Below, piece by piece: positions 7,390 to 15,829 of a DNA stretch of 64,000 nt. The position numbers and the translations under genes are program-made. Under the pieces are notes generated by a model. That model did no database searches and was not told the DNA's origin. It saw nothing but the letters and a program-made list of their open reading frames with translations. The stretch is from contig JAYOEE010000006.1 in the NCBI GenBank assembly GCA_038106565.1, forward strand, positions 16,616-80,615, read 5' to 3'. The DNA comes from Luminiphilus sp038106565. Its GTDB lineage: Bacteria > Pseudomonadota > Gammaproteobacteria > Pseudomonadales > Halieaceae. How positions within the stretch are numbered: position 1 is the first letter of the stretch; each line of letters starts with the position of its first letter.

Positions 7390-8498
7390 TCCAGCGTCGT
7401 ATTCAATGCCGCCTGGAGTTTTTCAATCAACTCATCTACATGCGAATGCTCGATAATCAGTGGCGGGCACAGTGCTATACGGTTGCCACCCAGCGGCCTC
7501 ACAATCAAGCCATTCTCCTCGGCGGCTTTGGCACAGAACTGCCCCACCTTCATTCCCTCAAAAGGTTTCTTGCTTGAGCGATCTGCCACCAACTCCAGCG
7601 CACCGATCATACCCATACCGCTCACCTCACCAACGAGTGGGTGATCCGCTAACTCGCGAAGGCGAGATTGAAGGTAATCACCTACCGCCGCCGCATGATC
7701 GAAAACGCGATCGCGCACATAAATGTCGATTACCTTACTGGCCACGGCACATCCGAGGGGGTGCCCGCTGTAGGTATAGCCATGACCGAACACGCCAACT
7801 TCGGCTGCCGACGCATTGATACAGTCTGCAATGTCACCCTGCACAACCGCTGCTGACACGGGCACATATGCCGAAGACAGGGCTTTCGCCAGGGTCATCA
7901 TCTGTGGCCGCATTGCCATCGCATTGGCACCAAAATCGCAACCGAGCCGTCCAAACCCGCAGATCACTTCGTCATCCCAAAGCCAAATGCCGTATTTTTC
8001 TAGCACGGCCTGAACGGCCTCAAAGTAGCCCGCAGGTGGAACGATCACGCCACCCGCTCCGCTGACTGGCTCCGCGATCATCGCCGCGATGGTATCCGGC
8101 CCCTCGGCNNNNNNNNNNNNNNNNNNNNNNNNNNNNNNNNNNNNNNNNNNNNNNNNNNNNNNNNNNNNNNNNNNNNNNNNNNNNNNNNNNNNNNNNNNNN
8201 NNNNNNNNACCCTACCGTCTTTCATGGGCACCATGGCTGCCAGCTTGTCAGCAAGCTCAATAGCAGCCGGATGCGTTTTGCCCCCAAACATATGACTGAA
8301 ACTCAGCTCTCGCATCTGACGCTCAGCGGTTTCAATAATTTCTTCATTGCCATAGCCCAGCGCGGTGCACCACAGCCCCGCCATGCCCTCTAGATAGCGC
8401 TTGCCCTGCTGGTCAAAAATGTACGGGCCCTCGCCACGAGCAACGACCATCTGCTCAGCAAGCGCTGGATTGGTGGTGGGGTAGATCATTGCGGTCAT
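7362..8498 (-). CDS. Class III (omega) aminotransferase, interrupted by an N run
   Basis: PLP-dependent transaminase of the class III fold, moving an amino group from an amine or omega-amino acid, commonly to pyruvate. Visible motifs are the GMAGLWCTALGYG substrate region, the cofactor-binding Asp in DDEVICGFGR, and the Schiff-base Lys in TLAKALSSAYVP. The start at 8498 is chosen for its GGAG site and family-like opening (MTAMIYPTTNPALAEQ); an upstream in-frame start at 8558 is less likely. The 100-N run removes the segment normally carrying the pyridoxal-phosphate GSEAN motif, about 100 residues in relatives, so the gap is really about 300 bases. It stands upstream of an aldehyde dehydrogenase and a second class III aminotransferase, which suggests amine catabolism. 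Confidence 0.88.
   Translation of the reverse strand: MTAMIYPTTNPALAEQMVVARGEGPYIFDQQGKRYLEGMAGLWCTALGYGNEEIIETAERQMRELSFSHMFGGKTHPAAIELADKLAAMVPMKDGRXXXXXXXXXXXXXXXXXXXXXXXXXXXXXXXXXXAEGPDTIAAMIAEPVSGAGGVIVPPAGYFEAVQAVLEKYGIWLWDDEVICGFGRLGCDFGANAMAMRPQMMTLAKALSSAYVPVSAAVVQGDIADCINASAAEVGVFGHGYTYSGHPLGCAVASKVIDIYVRDRVFDHAAAVGDYLQSRLRELADHPLVGEVSGMGMIGALELVADRSSKKPFEGMKVGQFCAKAAEENGLIVRPLGGNRIALCPPLIIEHSHVDELIEKLQAALNTTLDWVKAEKLI
8109..8208. other. Assembly gap (100 N) in the aminotransferase gene
   Basis: Exactly 100 N with unrelated flanks. Family comparison suggests roughly 300 missing bases between MVPMKDGR and AEGPDTIAAMIAEP, so the length is a placeholder. Confidence 0.95.
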
Positions 8499-8593
8499 CA
8501 CTGCGGCTCCATTAGGCACGAGTAGCCGAGGAGTGTATCGACTCTGGCGACCTGCCACTACTCCCCGCTGGAGGTAGCAGGGGTGGTTTCGAA

Positions 8594-8767
8594 TCAGGTC
8601 GCTTTGATCTTTTCCTTACCGCAACGCCGGCAGCGAAAGCGGGTAATCAACTCCCCGCGATGCACGGCAAAAGGATCGGTTTTTACTGGCTGCCACTTGT
8701 GGTGCCCGTTACGGCATAGCGTTTGGTCTGGCTTCCTCGGCTTATGAAAAGAGAGGATATCCGCCAC
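8594..8767 (-). CDS. Small zinc-ribbon-like protein behind glpK
   Basis: A 57-residue ORF that starts with GTG, so it is easily missed. It opens VADILSFHKPRKPDQ and has two metal-ligand-like clusters: LCRNGHHKW (one Cys, two His) and RFRCRRCGKEK (Cys-x2-Cys). This pattern suggests a single structural zinc site. The GTG lies five bases after the glpK stop codon, consistent with translational coupling; there is no strong ribosome-binding site of its own. The product is basic. I recall small proteins with this arrangement in other gammaproteobacteria but cannot name a characterised family. Function unknown. Confidence 0.65.
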   Translation of the reverse strand: MADILSFHKPRKPDQTLCRNGHHKWQPVKTDPFAVHRGELITRFRCRRCGKEKIKAT

Positions 8768-8772
8768 GGGAT

Positions 8773-10266
8773 TCAGTCAGCTGATCGGGCACGGCCCACT
8801 GCCTTGTGCCAGCTCTGCAGTCGGCGCCTTCGCGACACTGAACCAAGCCCGGGAGAAAATGTCTGCTCCACTCGCCAGATGCGTCCCAGCGCGTCGGTAT
8901 CACGCCAGATGCCGGCACCCAGCCCCGCCAGAAAGCAGGCGCCTGCCACCGTAGTTTCTATGACTCTCGGTCTCAATATGTCTTTACCCAGATAGTCTGA
9001 CTGCAATTGCATGAGCAAATTATTTGCCGCTGCACCACCATCTACCCGGAGCTCGCGCATCCTGCGCCCCAATTCCCCCTCCATTGTCCGCAATATATCG
9101 ACGTTTTGTAGCGCCATGGCCTCAAGCGTAGCCCGGGCGATGTGCGCAGCACTGGATCCTCGGGTGAGGCCTGAGATCACCCCTCGCGCATCCGGATCCC
9201 AATAGGGGGCTCCCAGACCAGTCAGTGCGGGCACGAACTCCACACCCCCTGTATCCGACACTCGCGCCGCCAATGCCTCGATCTCCGGCGCTCGCTTGAT
9301 AATACCCAGTTCGTCCCGCAACCATTGCACTGCTGCTCCGCAGATAAACGCCCCCCCTTCTAGGGCATAAACGGGTGCGCGCTGCCCCGGAAGCTGCCAG
9401 GCAACGGTGCTCAACAACCCGGCATCGCTGTGCATGCAGTCGTGTCCCGTATTCATCAAAATAAAGGAGCCGGTTCCAAACGTGCACTTGGCGGCTCCCT
9501 TGTCGAATCCCGCCTGACCAAAAAGCGCCGATTGCTGGTCACCCGCTATGCCCGTAATAGGCACGCCATCAGGCAAGCCGGGCACACCCCGGGTCACACC
9601 CAGCTCACCGCTCGACGGAATAATTTCCGGCAGAATGGATCGGGGCACATTAAAGAGTTTCAGTAGCTCTGGGTCCCACTGAAGCGTTCTGAGGTTCATC
9701 AGCGAGGTGCGCGAGGCGTTGGAAACATCGGTCGCATGAACAATGCCTCCGGTCAGCCTCGCCAGTAAAAAGGCATCAATCGTGCCCCCTGCGAGCCCAC
9801 CTTTTTTTGCGAGTGCGCGGGCGCCATCAACATTGTTGAGTAACCAGCGGAACTTACTTGCCGAGAAATAGGGGTCGAGCACCAGACCGGTCCGTTCACG
9901 CACAAGCGTCTCAAGCCCTTTCTTGCGAAGGCCCTCACAAAAACTCGCCGTCCTGCGACACTGCCACACGATGGCGTTACCCACTGGCTTCCCGGTACGA
10001 CGCTCCCAAAGTAGCGTAGTCTCACGCTGGTTGGTGATGCCGATACAGATCACATCGGCAGGCCGACACAGTCCTTTGCGGAAAACCGCGCGAATACCCT
10101 TTAACACTGAGGCCCAGATCGCCTCGGGATCGTGCTCTACCCAGCCAGGTTTCGGGTAAAGCTGCGGAAACTCGTGATTGACGCTGCCAATCAGAGTACC
10201 CCGGGTATTCATTACAGCAATGGTTGTCCCGGTAGTACCCTGATCAATTGCAAGAATGGCCTTCAA
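8773..10266 (-). CDS. glpK: Glycerol kinase (FGGY family)
   Basis: Phosphorylates glycerol to sn-glycerol 3-phosphate with ATP. The 497-residue length is standard. The N-terminal phosphate-binding loop is DQGTTGTTIAV rather than the common DQGTTSSRA, a modest departure. Other hallmarks are classical: TNQRETTLLWERRTGKPVGN, the NAIVWQCRRTA strand, GTGSFILMNTG, and WDPDARGVISGLTRG near the C-terminal ATPase signature. No glpF, glpD or glpR is adjacent, so in this genome the gene is separated from the usual glycerol regulon. A related FGGY sugar kinase cannot be wholly excluded because of the altered loop. A small zinc-ribbon gene follows five bases later. Confidence 0.9.
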   Translation of the reverse strand: MKAILAIDQGTTGTTIAVMNTRGTLIGSVNHEFPQLYPKPGWVEHDPEAIWASVLKGIRAVFRKGLCRPADVICIGITNQRETTLLWERRTGKPVGNAIVWQCRRTASFCEGLRKKGLETLVRERTGLVLDPYFSASKFRWLLNNVDGARALAKKGGLAGGTIDAFLLARLTGGIVHATDVSNASRTSLMNLRTLQWDPELLKLFNVPRSILPEIIPSSGELGVTRGVPGLPDGVPITGIAGDQQSALFGQAGFDKGAAKCTFGTGSFILMNTGHDCMHSDAGLLSTVAWQLPGQRAPVYALEGGAFICGAAVQWLRDELGIIKRAPEIEALAARVSDTGGVEFVPALTGLGAPYWDPDARGVISGLTRGSSAAHIARATLEAMALQNVDILRTMEGELGRRMRELRVDGGAAANNLLMQLQSDYLGKDILRPRVIETTVAGACFLAGLGAGIWRDTDALGRIWRVEQTFSPGLGSVSRRRRLQSWHKAVGRARSAD

Positions 10267-10293
10267 CGTAATGCTCTAGGTCTTCGGGGCAGC

Positions 10294-11724
10294 TCAGGCC
10301 GCCTCAAAACCCGAAATCGCCTTGATCTCTAGGTAATCGGTGAACCCGTGAGCACCCCACTCACGACCGTTGCCTGACTGCTTATATCCGCCAAAAGGCA
10401 CATCTAGGCCGGCAGAGGCGCCATTGATGTGCACGTTCCCGGCGCGAATCTTGGAGGCCACCCTGCGGGCATGCTCGAGATCACCGCTTTGTACATATCC
10501 GGCCAGGCCGTAAGGGGTATCGTTAGCGATTCGAATCGCCTCTTCTTCGGTGTCATAGGGAATCATCACCAATACCGGACCAAATATTTCCTGCTGCGCA
10601 ATGGTCATGTCGTTGCTGACATCAGAAAACACCGTGGGGCGCACGTAGTAGCCGCGGTCAATGCCATCGGGAAGTCCCGGTCCGCCACACACAACCTTGG
10701 CGCCCTCTGCTATTCCGGACTCGATAAGGCCTTGAATCTTATCCCACTGAATCTTCGAAATGACCGGACCCATGGTGGTGGACTCCGACGCCGTTGGCCC
10801 CATCACTACACCCTCGGTCACCTTGGCCGCTATCTCCTCGGCTTGCGAAAGCAAACTGCGCGGGACCAGCATCCGCGAGGGCGCGTTACAGGACTGCCCT
10901 GTATTGTTGTACATGTGCATCACACCGCGCGTCACCGCAGCCTCGAGATCAGCATCGTCGAGGATAATATTGGGGGACTTGCCGCCCAGCTCCTGTGTCA
11001 CACGTTTCACAGTGGGTGCCGCATTCTGCGCGACGAGCGAACCCGCGCGAGTCGATCCGGTGAAGGACATCATATCGACATCCGGGTGACGCGAAAGTGC
11101 CTCACCAACGGTCGGCCCATCCCCGTTAACGAGATTAAAAACGCCAGGCGGGATGCCCGCCTCGTCCATGATTTCGGCATACAGGTACGCCGATAGCGGA
11201 GCGATCTCACTGGGCTTGAGCACCATCGTGCATCCCACCGCGAGTGCCGGGGCCACCTTGCAGCTGACCTGGTTTAGCGGCCAATTCCAAGGCGTAATCA
11301 AGCCGCAAACCCCAATAGGTTCTTTCACAACTCGGTGGGGGCCCAGATCCTCGGTAAAGCTGTACGTTTTGAGTATCTTTGCCGCCTCGGTGATGTGGCC
11401 CAGTCCTGCGTATGCTTGAGCAGTGCTGGCCAGCTTGATCGGCGCGCCCATTTCCAGACGAATCGCCTCTGCAATTTCGCCGATACGCCGCTGAAAAATC
11501 TCCGCCATCCGCTCCAGCATGCCCACGCGCTCATCCACGCTGGTCTGACTGAAAGTTTCGAAAGCGTTTTTCGCTGCTGCTACCGCGAGATCTACATCCG
11601 CCTCCGAGCCCAGCGAGATGGTCGCGCAGGCCTCTTCCGTTGACGGGTCGAGCACCTCGAGCGTGCGGGGGGTTACAGGGTCAACCCACTGTCCGTTGAT
11701 GTAGAACTTCGTGTATTCAAACAT
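10294..11724 (-). CDS. NAD(P)-dependent aldehyde dehydrogenase
   Basis: Oxidises an aldehyde to the acid. The 476-residue product carries all the expected residues: oxyanion Asn147 in TPWNWPL, general base Glu245 in TQELGGKSP, and nucleophile Cys279 in NTGQSCNAPSR. The start at 11724 (MFEYTKFYINGQWVDP) matches family openings. It is close to betaine- and aminoaldehyde-type dehydrogenases in general layout, but the substrate cannot be fixed from sequence alone. It sits between glycerol kinase and a PhyH-type oxygenase on the same strand, with two class III aminotransferases nearby, so an aldehyde derived from an amine is a plausible substrate. Confidence 0.93.
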   Translation of the reverse strand: MFEYTKFYINGQWVDPVTPRTLEVLDPSTEEACATISLGSEADVDLAVAAAKNAFETFSQTSVDERVGMLERMAEIFQRRIGEIAEAIRLEMGAPIKLASTAQAYAGLGHITEAAKILKTYSFTEDLGPHRVVKEPIGVCGLITPWNWPLNQVSCKVAPALAVGCTMVLKPSEIAPLSAYLYAEIMDEAGIPPGVFNLVNGDGPTVGEALSRHPDVDMMSFTGSTRAGSLVAQNAAPTVKRVTQELGGKSPNIILDDADLEAAVTRGVMHMYNNTGQSCNAPSRMLVPRSLLSQAEEIAAKVTEGVVMGPTASESTTMGPVISKIQWDKIQGLIESGIAEGAKVVCGGPGLPDGIDRGYYVRPTVFSDVSNDMTIAQQEIFGPVLVMIPYDTEEEAIRIANDTPYGLAGYVQSGDLEHARRVASKIRAGNVHINGASAGLDVPFGGYKQSGNGREWGAHGFTDYLEIKAISGFEAA

Positions 11725-11782
11725 GATTGCCTCGACTATAAAGAGTGAGTGAATGAAACGGCCCAGAGACTATGCGAGCCCG

Positions 11783-12658
11783 TCAGGGCAGCAATCGCTG
11801 TGGGTGCATGCCGTCAGAATAACCCATAAACGGCGGATGGATGGAGTAACCCAAGAGCTCTCTCGCTCGCCTCGGCAAGCGCGCTACCTTTTCGGATGGC
11901 ACCGAAAGCAACATGGATTCCAAAGGTCGCAACCAACCCGCGCAGTATTGGGGCGTCACCAACCAACGACTTTGGCCGGAATGGTTCGCGCCTCCTCGAT
12001 GCCATAAATCGCCCCGGGCCACCATGAGCGACCCCGCCGGCATGGTGACTTTGACCGCGCTGGGATGCGCTCCGGGATCACCTTCGACATCAGATTCGTC
12101 AGAGAAATCCTGATCGGTCAGCACCCCTGGAAAATCAGTTCTCGCCCAGGTGTGACTGCCAGGCAATACCTCTGTGGCGCCATTCTCTAGAGTGGTGTCG
12201 TCGAGCGCCCAGAACGTCGACACACCAAGCAGCTCGTGTGGCGGCGCCAGCGTCGTGTGCCCATCGTCGGTATGCCATGGCTGTGCTGACTCCCCCGGTC
12301 CCAGACAGATCGCAAGACAGGCGCTCAGGAGGCAACTGGCACCTAAATACTGTTCGGCCCATGCCAAGGCGACTGGATGCGTCACCAGTTCGGCAAAAAC
12401 CGGGTCTTTTGCCAACATCGCGTACACCCGGTGTGTGCGCGTACCCTCAAATACGTTGCGGCCTGTCGGCCCCTCCCTCACCCACGGCTCAAGCGCACGC
12501 CGGTAACGAGCGACCGCGCCCTCCTCCAGCACATTTGGAATCATGCAATAGCCGTCACGTTCAAAGCACTGCACCAGCTCGGTGGCACTGGAATCCGGAA
12601 TCAGCGACTCGAGAACGCTGATGAAGTCTGAGCTACCCTGATCTGGCGTCATTGTCAT
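11783..12658 (-). CDS. Phytanoyl-CoA dioxygenase (PhyH) family protein
   Basis: Fe(II)/2-oxoglutarate oxygenase of the PhyH family; substrate unknown. With the start at 12658 (MTMTPDQGSS) the product is 291 residues. The iron-binding HxD motif is His129-Thr-Asp131 in WHTDDGH. The distal His is likely in LWHRGGANHSG, followed by Arg in SGQSRW, which would bind 2-oxoglutarate. The frame stays open upstream to 12715, but that would run into the divergent leader; the chosen start has a G-rich site upstream. It is divergent from the acyl-CoA dehydrogenase gene, sharing a 141-base intergenic region. Confidence 0.87.
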   Translation of the reverse strand: MTMTPDQGSSDFISVLESLIPDSSATELVQCFERDGYCMIPNVLEEGAVARYRRALEPWVREGPTGRNVFEGTRTHRVYAMLAKDPVFAELVTHPVALAWAEQYLGASCLLSACLAICLGPGESAQPWHTDDGHTTLAPPHELLGVSTFWALDDTTLENGATEVLPGSHTWARTDFPGVLTDQDFSDESDVEGDPGAHPSAVKVTMPAGSLMVARGDLWHRGGANHSGQSRWLVTPQYCAGWLRPLESMLLSVPSEKVARLPRRARELLGYSIHPPFMGYSDGMHPQRLLP

Positions 12659-12799
12659 GTTACGGTGCCCCCGTGTACCTGCTCTCAAACCCGCATTCAT
12701 GGTCGATCGCGCCAAGCTCGGCGCGGGCGAATGCCGCTTTGTGATTCCCCAAGTTCTTCTTCATACTTTGCGCCCCGATCCCAACATCAGGTCAAAGAT

Positions 12800-13951
12800 A
12801 TGAATCAAGCCGTCGATATGGATGAGCTCACCCTGTTTCGTGATATGGCTCGACGCGCATTTGAGCAGGAGATTACACCGCACTATGAAGCCTGGGAAGC
12901 CGACAGAATGGTGCCACGTACGCTGTGGAACCGGCTCGGAGAAGCCGGCCTGCTGTGTCCAGACATGGCCGAGCAGTACGGCGGAGCGGGCACGTCACCC
13001 CACGTCACGCTGGCGATGATCGAAGAATTGTCGGAGATGGGCTTTGGCGGCTTTGCTTCGGGTTACGGCATTCACAACAATATTGTGGCGCCCTACATCA
13101 GCCGACACGGGACCGAGCAACAGAAAACGGATTGGCTACCCAGAATGGCAAGGGGTGAGGTGGTTGGCGCCTTGGCAATGACCGAGCCTGGCGCCGGATC
13201 AGACGTACAGGGCATTCGCACTCACGCCGTTCGTGACGGAGACGAGTGGGTACTGAATGGATCAAAGATTTTTATCACCAACGGCATTCACGCCGACCTG
13301 GTCATCGTAGCCGCCATCACCGATCCCGGCCGTGGCGCCAAGGGCACTTCGCTGTTTCTGGTCGACGCGCACAGCCCCGGTTTTGAAAAATCGAAAAAGA
13401 TCGACAAGATTGGACAACACACGTCGGATACCGCTTTGCTTTTTTTCAATGACGTTCGACTGCCATCCACCGCCTTGCTGGGGGAGGAGAACCGCGGTTT
13501 CGTCATCATGATGGAAGAGCTCCCTCGCGAACGGCTGGGCATCGCAGCACAGGCCATCGCCGCTTCGGAAGGTGCGCTCGGCATCACGGTTGACTACGTT
13601 CAGGAGCGAGAGGCCTTCGGACAGAAGATCGGCCAATTTCAGAATACCCGCTTCAAGCTGGCCGAAGTCAAAACCGATATCGCGATCAACCGCGCATTCT
13701 ACGAGCAGTGCGCAAGGGAATACGCTGAGGGCCGCCTGACAGCCGATACCGCTGCCATGCTGAAACTTGCGAGCTGCGAAATGCAGTGCCGCGTTGCCGA
13801 TCAATGCCTGCAGCTATTTGGCGGATACGGTTACACCGCGGAATACCCCATATCCCGCTTTTATGTCGATGCGCGCATACAAACCATTTACGGCGGTTCA
13901 TCAGAGATCATGCGCGAGCTGGTAGCGCGCTCTATTTTGGGCAGGTCTTAG
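12800..13951 (+). CDS. Acyl-CoA dehydrogenase, long-chain (LCAD) type
   Basis: FAD enzyme that introduces the alpha-beta double bond into acyl-CoA. The product is 383 residues from the ATG at 12800; the frame is open further upstream, but only MNQAVDMDELTLFRDMAR gives a family-like opening. Motifs include AMTEPGAGSDVQGIR and the C-terminal IYGGSSEIMRELVARSIL. In this ending the Glu of the usual YEG motif is Gly, as in human LCAD and isovaleryl-CoA dehydrogenase, where the catalytic base lies in an earlier helix. The matching residue here is Glu257 in IAASEGAL. An LCAD-like or branched-chain substrate is therefore likely. The DUF885 gene follows at once. Confidence 0.94.
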   Translation: MNQAVDMDELTLFRDMARRAFEQEITPHYEAWEADRMVPRTLWNRLGEAGLLCPDMAEQYGGAGTSPHVTLAMIEELSEMGFGGFASGYGIHNNIVAPYISRHGTEQQKTDWLPRMARGEVVGALAMTEPGAGSDVQGIRTHAVRDGDEWVLNGSKIFITNGIHADLVIVAAITDPGRGAKGTSLFLVDAHSPGFEKSKKIDKIGQHTSDTALLFFNDVRLPSTALLGEENRGFVIMMEELPRERLGIAAQAIAASEGALGITVDYVQEREAFGQKIGQFQNTRFKLAEVKTDIAINRAFYEQCAREYAEGRLTADTAAMLKLASCEMQCRVADQCLQLFGGYGYTAEYPISRFYVDARIQTIYGGSSEIMRELVARSILGRS

Positions 13952-13954
13952 ATC

Positions 13955-15805
13955 ATGATGACTTTTCGGAAAAATCTTCACTCCGCTCTCTCGGGTGTTT
14001 GGGCATGGTCAGCATCCTTGTCTCGGGCATGTTTCACTCGAGAGTGCGCAGTGGGCTCCAGAATGATTCGTGTGATGCTGATGGCGAGCGCAATCGCTTA
14101 CCTGCCGCTCACCAACGCCTCCGACGATACGCTGAACGCAGTCATCGATCAGCACTGGCAATGGACTCTAGAGCAGTACCCTGAGATACGCCTTGAGTAC
14201 GGAGATCGTTCAGGGAACAGTCAGTGGACTGATCGCAGCCCAGACGCTTTCCAGCAGCGCTACCAAGACGAGCAAGAGTTTATTCAGCAATTAGAACAAA
14301 TTGAGCCAGCAACGCTCTCTACGGAGGCGCGAACGAATAGAGCCATGCTGCTGAGGCAGCTTCGCGATAACACCTCAGAGTACGAGGACGGCTTGCACCT
14401 TATCGCGCTCGATATGCGCTCGGGGCCACAACATCGCCACAGCATGATAGAAACGCTGCCAATGCAGACGCTGCAGGATCTGGAAGATTGGCTGGCCCGC
14501 CTTCGGGACATGCCCGAGCAACTGGCGCAATATCAAGCACTGCTCAGCGCGGGTATAAAAAAGAATCGTACCCAAGCCCAAATTGTCATGGAGCGCGTGC
14601 CCGCACAGATTCGCGGGCTGCTCGAGGGCGATGCCCATGACAGCCCCTTCTTTAAGGCCTTTGTGGAGTTACCCACAAATATCAGTTCGGCGGATCAAGC
14701 ACGTCTTCGGTCTGAAGCGAGCTCGATTATCAAAGATGAGATCAATCCCGCATTCGAAGCGCTGCTGGGTTTCCTAGAGGAAGCGTATCTCCCGGCCGCA
14801 CGGGCGGCGGGAATAGGCTCCCTGCCGGGCGGCAAACAAGTTTACACCCGTCTCGCGCAACACTTCACCACGACAGATCTCACGCCGGATGAGATCCATG
14901 AAATCGGTTTGGCCGAAGTCGCGCGCATCAGAGGCGAAATGGAGGCAGTCATCTCAGAAGTGAAGTTCGATGGCGATATTGCCGCATTCAACGCCTTCCT
15001 GCGCACAGACCCGCAGTTTTACTACGACACCCCCGAGGCCCTTCTGGAGGGCTACCAAGCAGTCTCAAAGCGACTGGACCCGGGCTTGGTAAAACTCTTT
15101 GGAAAACTGCCGCGCGCGCCCTATGGCGTTCGGCCAATACCTGAAGAGGAGGCGCCTGACACCACCACGGCCTACTACATGCGACCTGCAGCGGACGGTA
15201 GTCGGCCGGGCTGGTACTACGTGAACCTGTATCAACCCGAAGTACGGCCCAAATTTGAAATGGAAGTGCTCAGTGTTCACGAGAGTGTGCCGGGGCATCA
15301 CCTGCAAATTGCGCTGGCTCAGGAGCTGACAGGGCTGCCCGAGTTTCGGCGCAATGGCGGCTTCACCGCCTTCATCGAGGGCTGGGGACTGTATTCGGAG
15401 CGCTTGGGCTATGACATGGGCTTGTATCAAGACCCCTACTCTCGCTATGGCCAACTCGTCTACGACATGTGGCGCGCCGTACGTTTGGTTGTCGATACGG
15501 GCATTCATTATTTTGGCTGGGATCGCCAGAAGGCCATTGACTACTTTCTGGACAACGCTGCTAAAACCGAGACTGATATCGTCAACGAAATAGATCGCTA
15601 CATTGGCTGGCCCGGGCAGGCCTTGGCCTACAAAATGGGTCAGATGAAAATGCTGGAACTGCGTCGCGAGGCAGAAGCCGCGCTCGGCGAGGCTTTTGAT
15701 ATCCGGGCCTTTCACGATCACCTGCTGGGTGCAGGCGCGATCCCGCTGGACGTGCTCGAAGCCAGAATGGACGAGTGGCTAGCAGCCCGCATCGCGTCCC
15801 AGTAG
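13955..15805 (+). CDS. Secreted DUF885 metallopeptidase-like protein
   Basis: Member of the DUF885 family, thought to be zinc-dependent peptidases. The putative zinc motif HESVPGHH is present in the C-terminal half, with a downstream Glu in FIEGWGLYSERLG as probable third ligand. The longest frame gives 616 residues, but an internal ATG at 14063 opens MIRVMLMASAIAYLPLTNAS, a good signal peptide, so the mature protein is probably exported and about 560 residues. Which start is used is not settled. It begins 3 bases after the acyl-CoA dehydrogenase stop if the upstream start is used. Substrate unknown. Confidence 0.86.
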   Translation: MMTFRKNLHSALSGVWAWSASLSRACFTRECAVGSRMIRVMLMASAIAYLPLTNASDDTLNAVIDQHWQWTLEQYPEIRLEYGDRSGNSQWTDRSPDAFQQRYQDEQEFIQQLEQIEPATLSTEARTNRAMLLRQLRDNTSEYEDGLHLIALDMRSGPQHRHSMIETLPMQTLQDLEDWLARLRDMPEQLAQYQALLSAGIKKNRTQAQIVMERVPAQIRGLLEGDAHDSPFFKAFVELPTNISSADQARLRSEASSIIKDEINPAFEALLGFLEEAYLPAARAAGIGSLPGGKQVYTRLAQHFTTTDLTPDEIHEIGLAEVARIRGEMEAVISEVKFDGDIAAFNAFLRTDPQFYYDTPEALLEGYQAVSKRLDPGLVKLFGKLPRAPYGVRPIPEEEAPDTTTAYYMRPAADGSRPGWYYVNLYQPEVRPKFEMEVLSVHESVPGHHLQIALAQELTGLPEFRRNGGFTAFIEGWGLYSERLGYDMGLYQDPYSRYGQLVYDMWRAVRLVVDTGIHYFGWDRQKAIDYFLDNAAKTETDIVNEIDRYIGWPGQALAYKMGQMKMLELRREAEAALGEAFDIRAFHDHLLGAGAIPLDVLEARMDEWLAARIASQ

Positions 15806-15829
15806 TCAGGTGGACGCACCGGTAGATCG

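Noticed and set aside
10429..11196. Rightward 255-codon ORF
   Set aside because: Lies wholly inside the aldehyde dehydrogenase gene on the opposite strand and has no recognisable features.
15065..15721. Leftward 218-codon ORF
   Set aside because: Antisense shadow of the DUF885 gene, which has the zinc motif and a clean frame.
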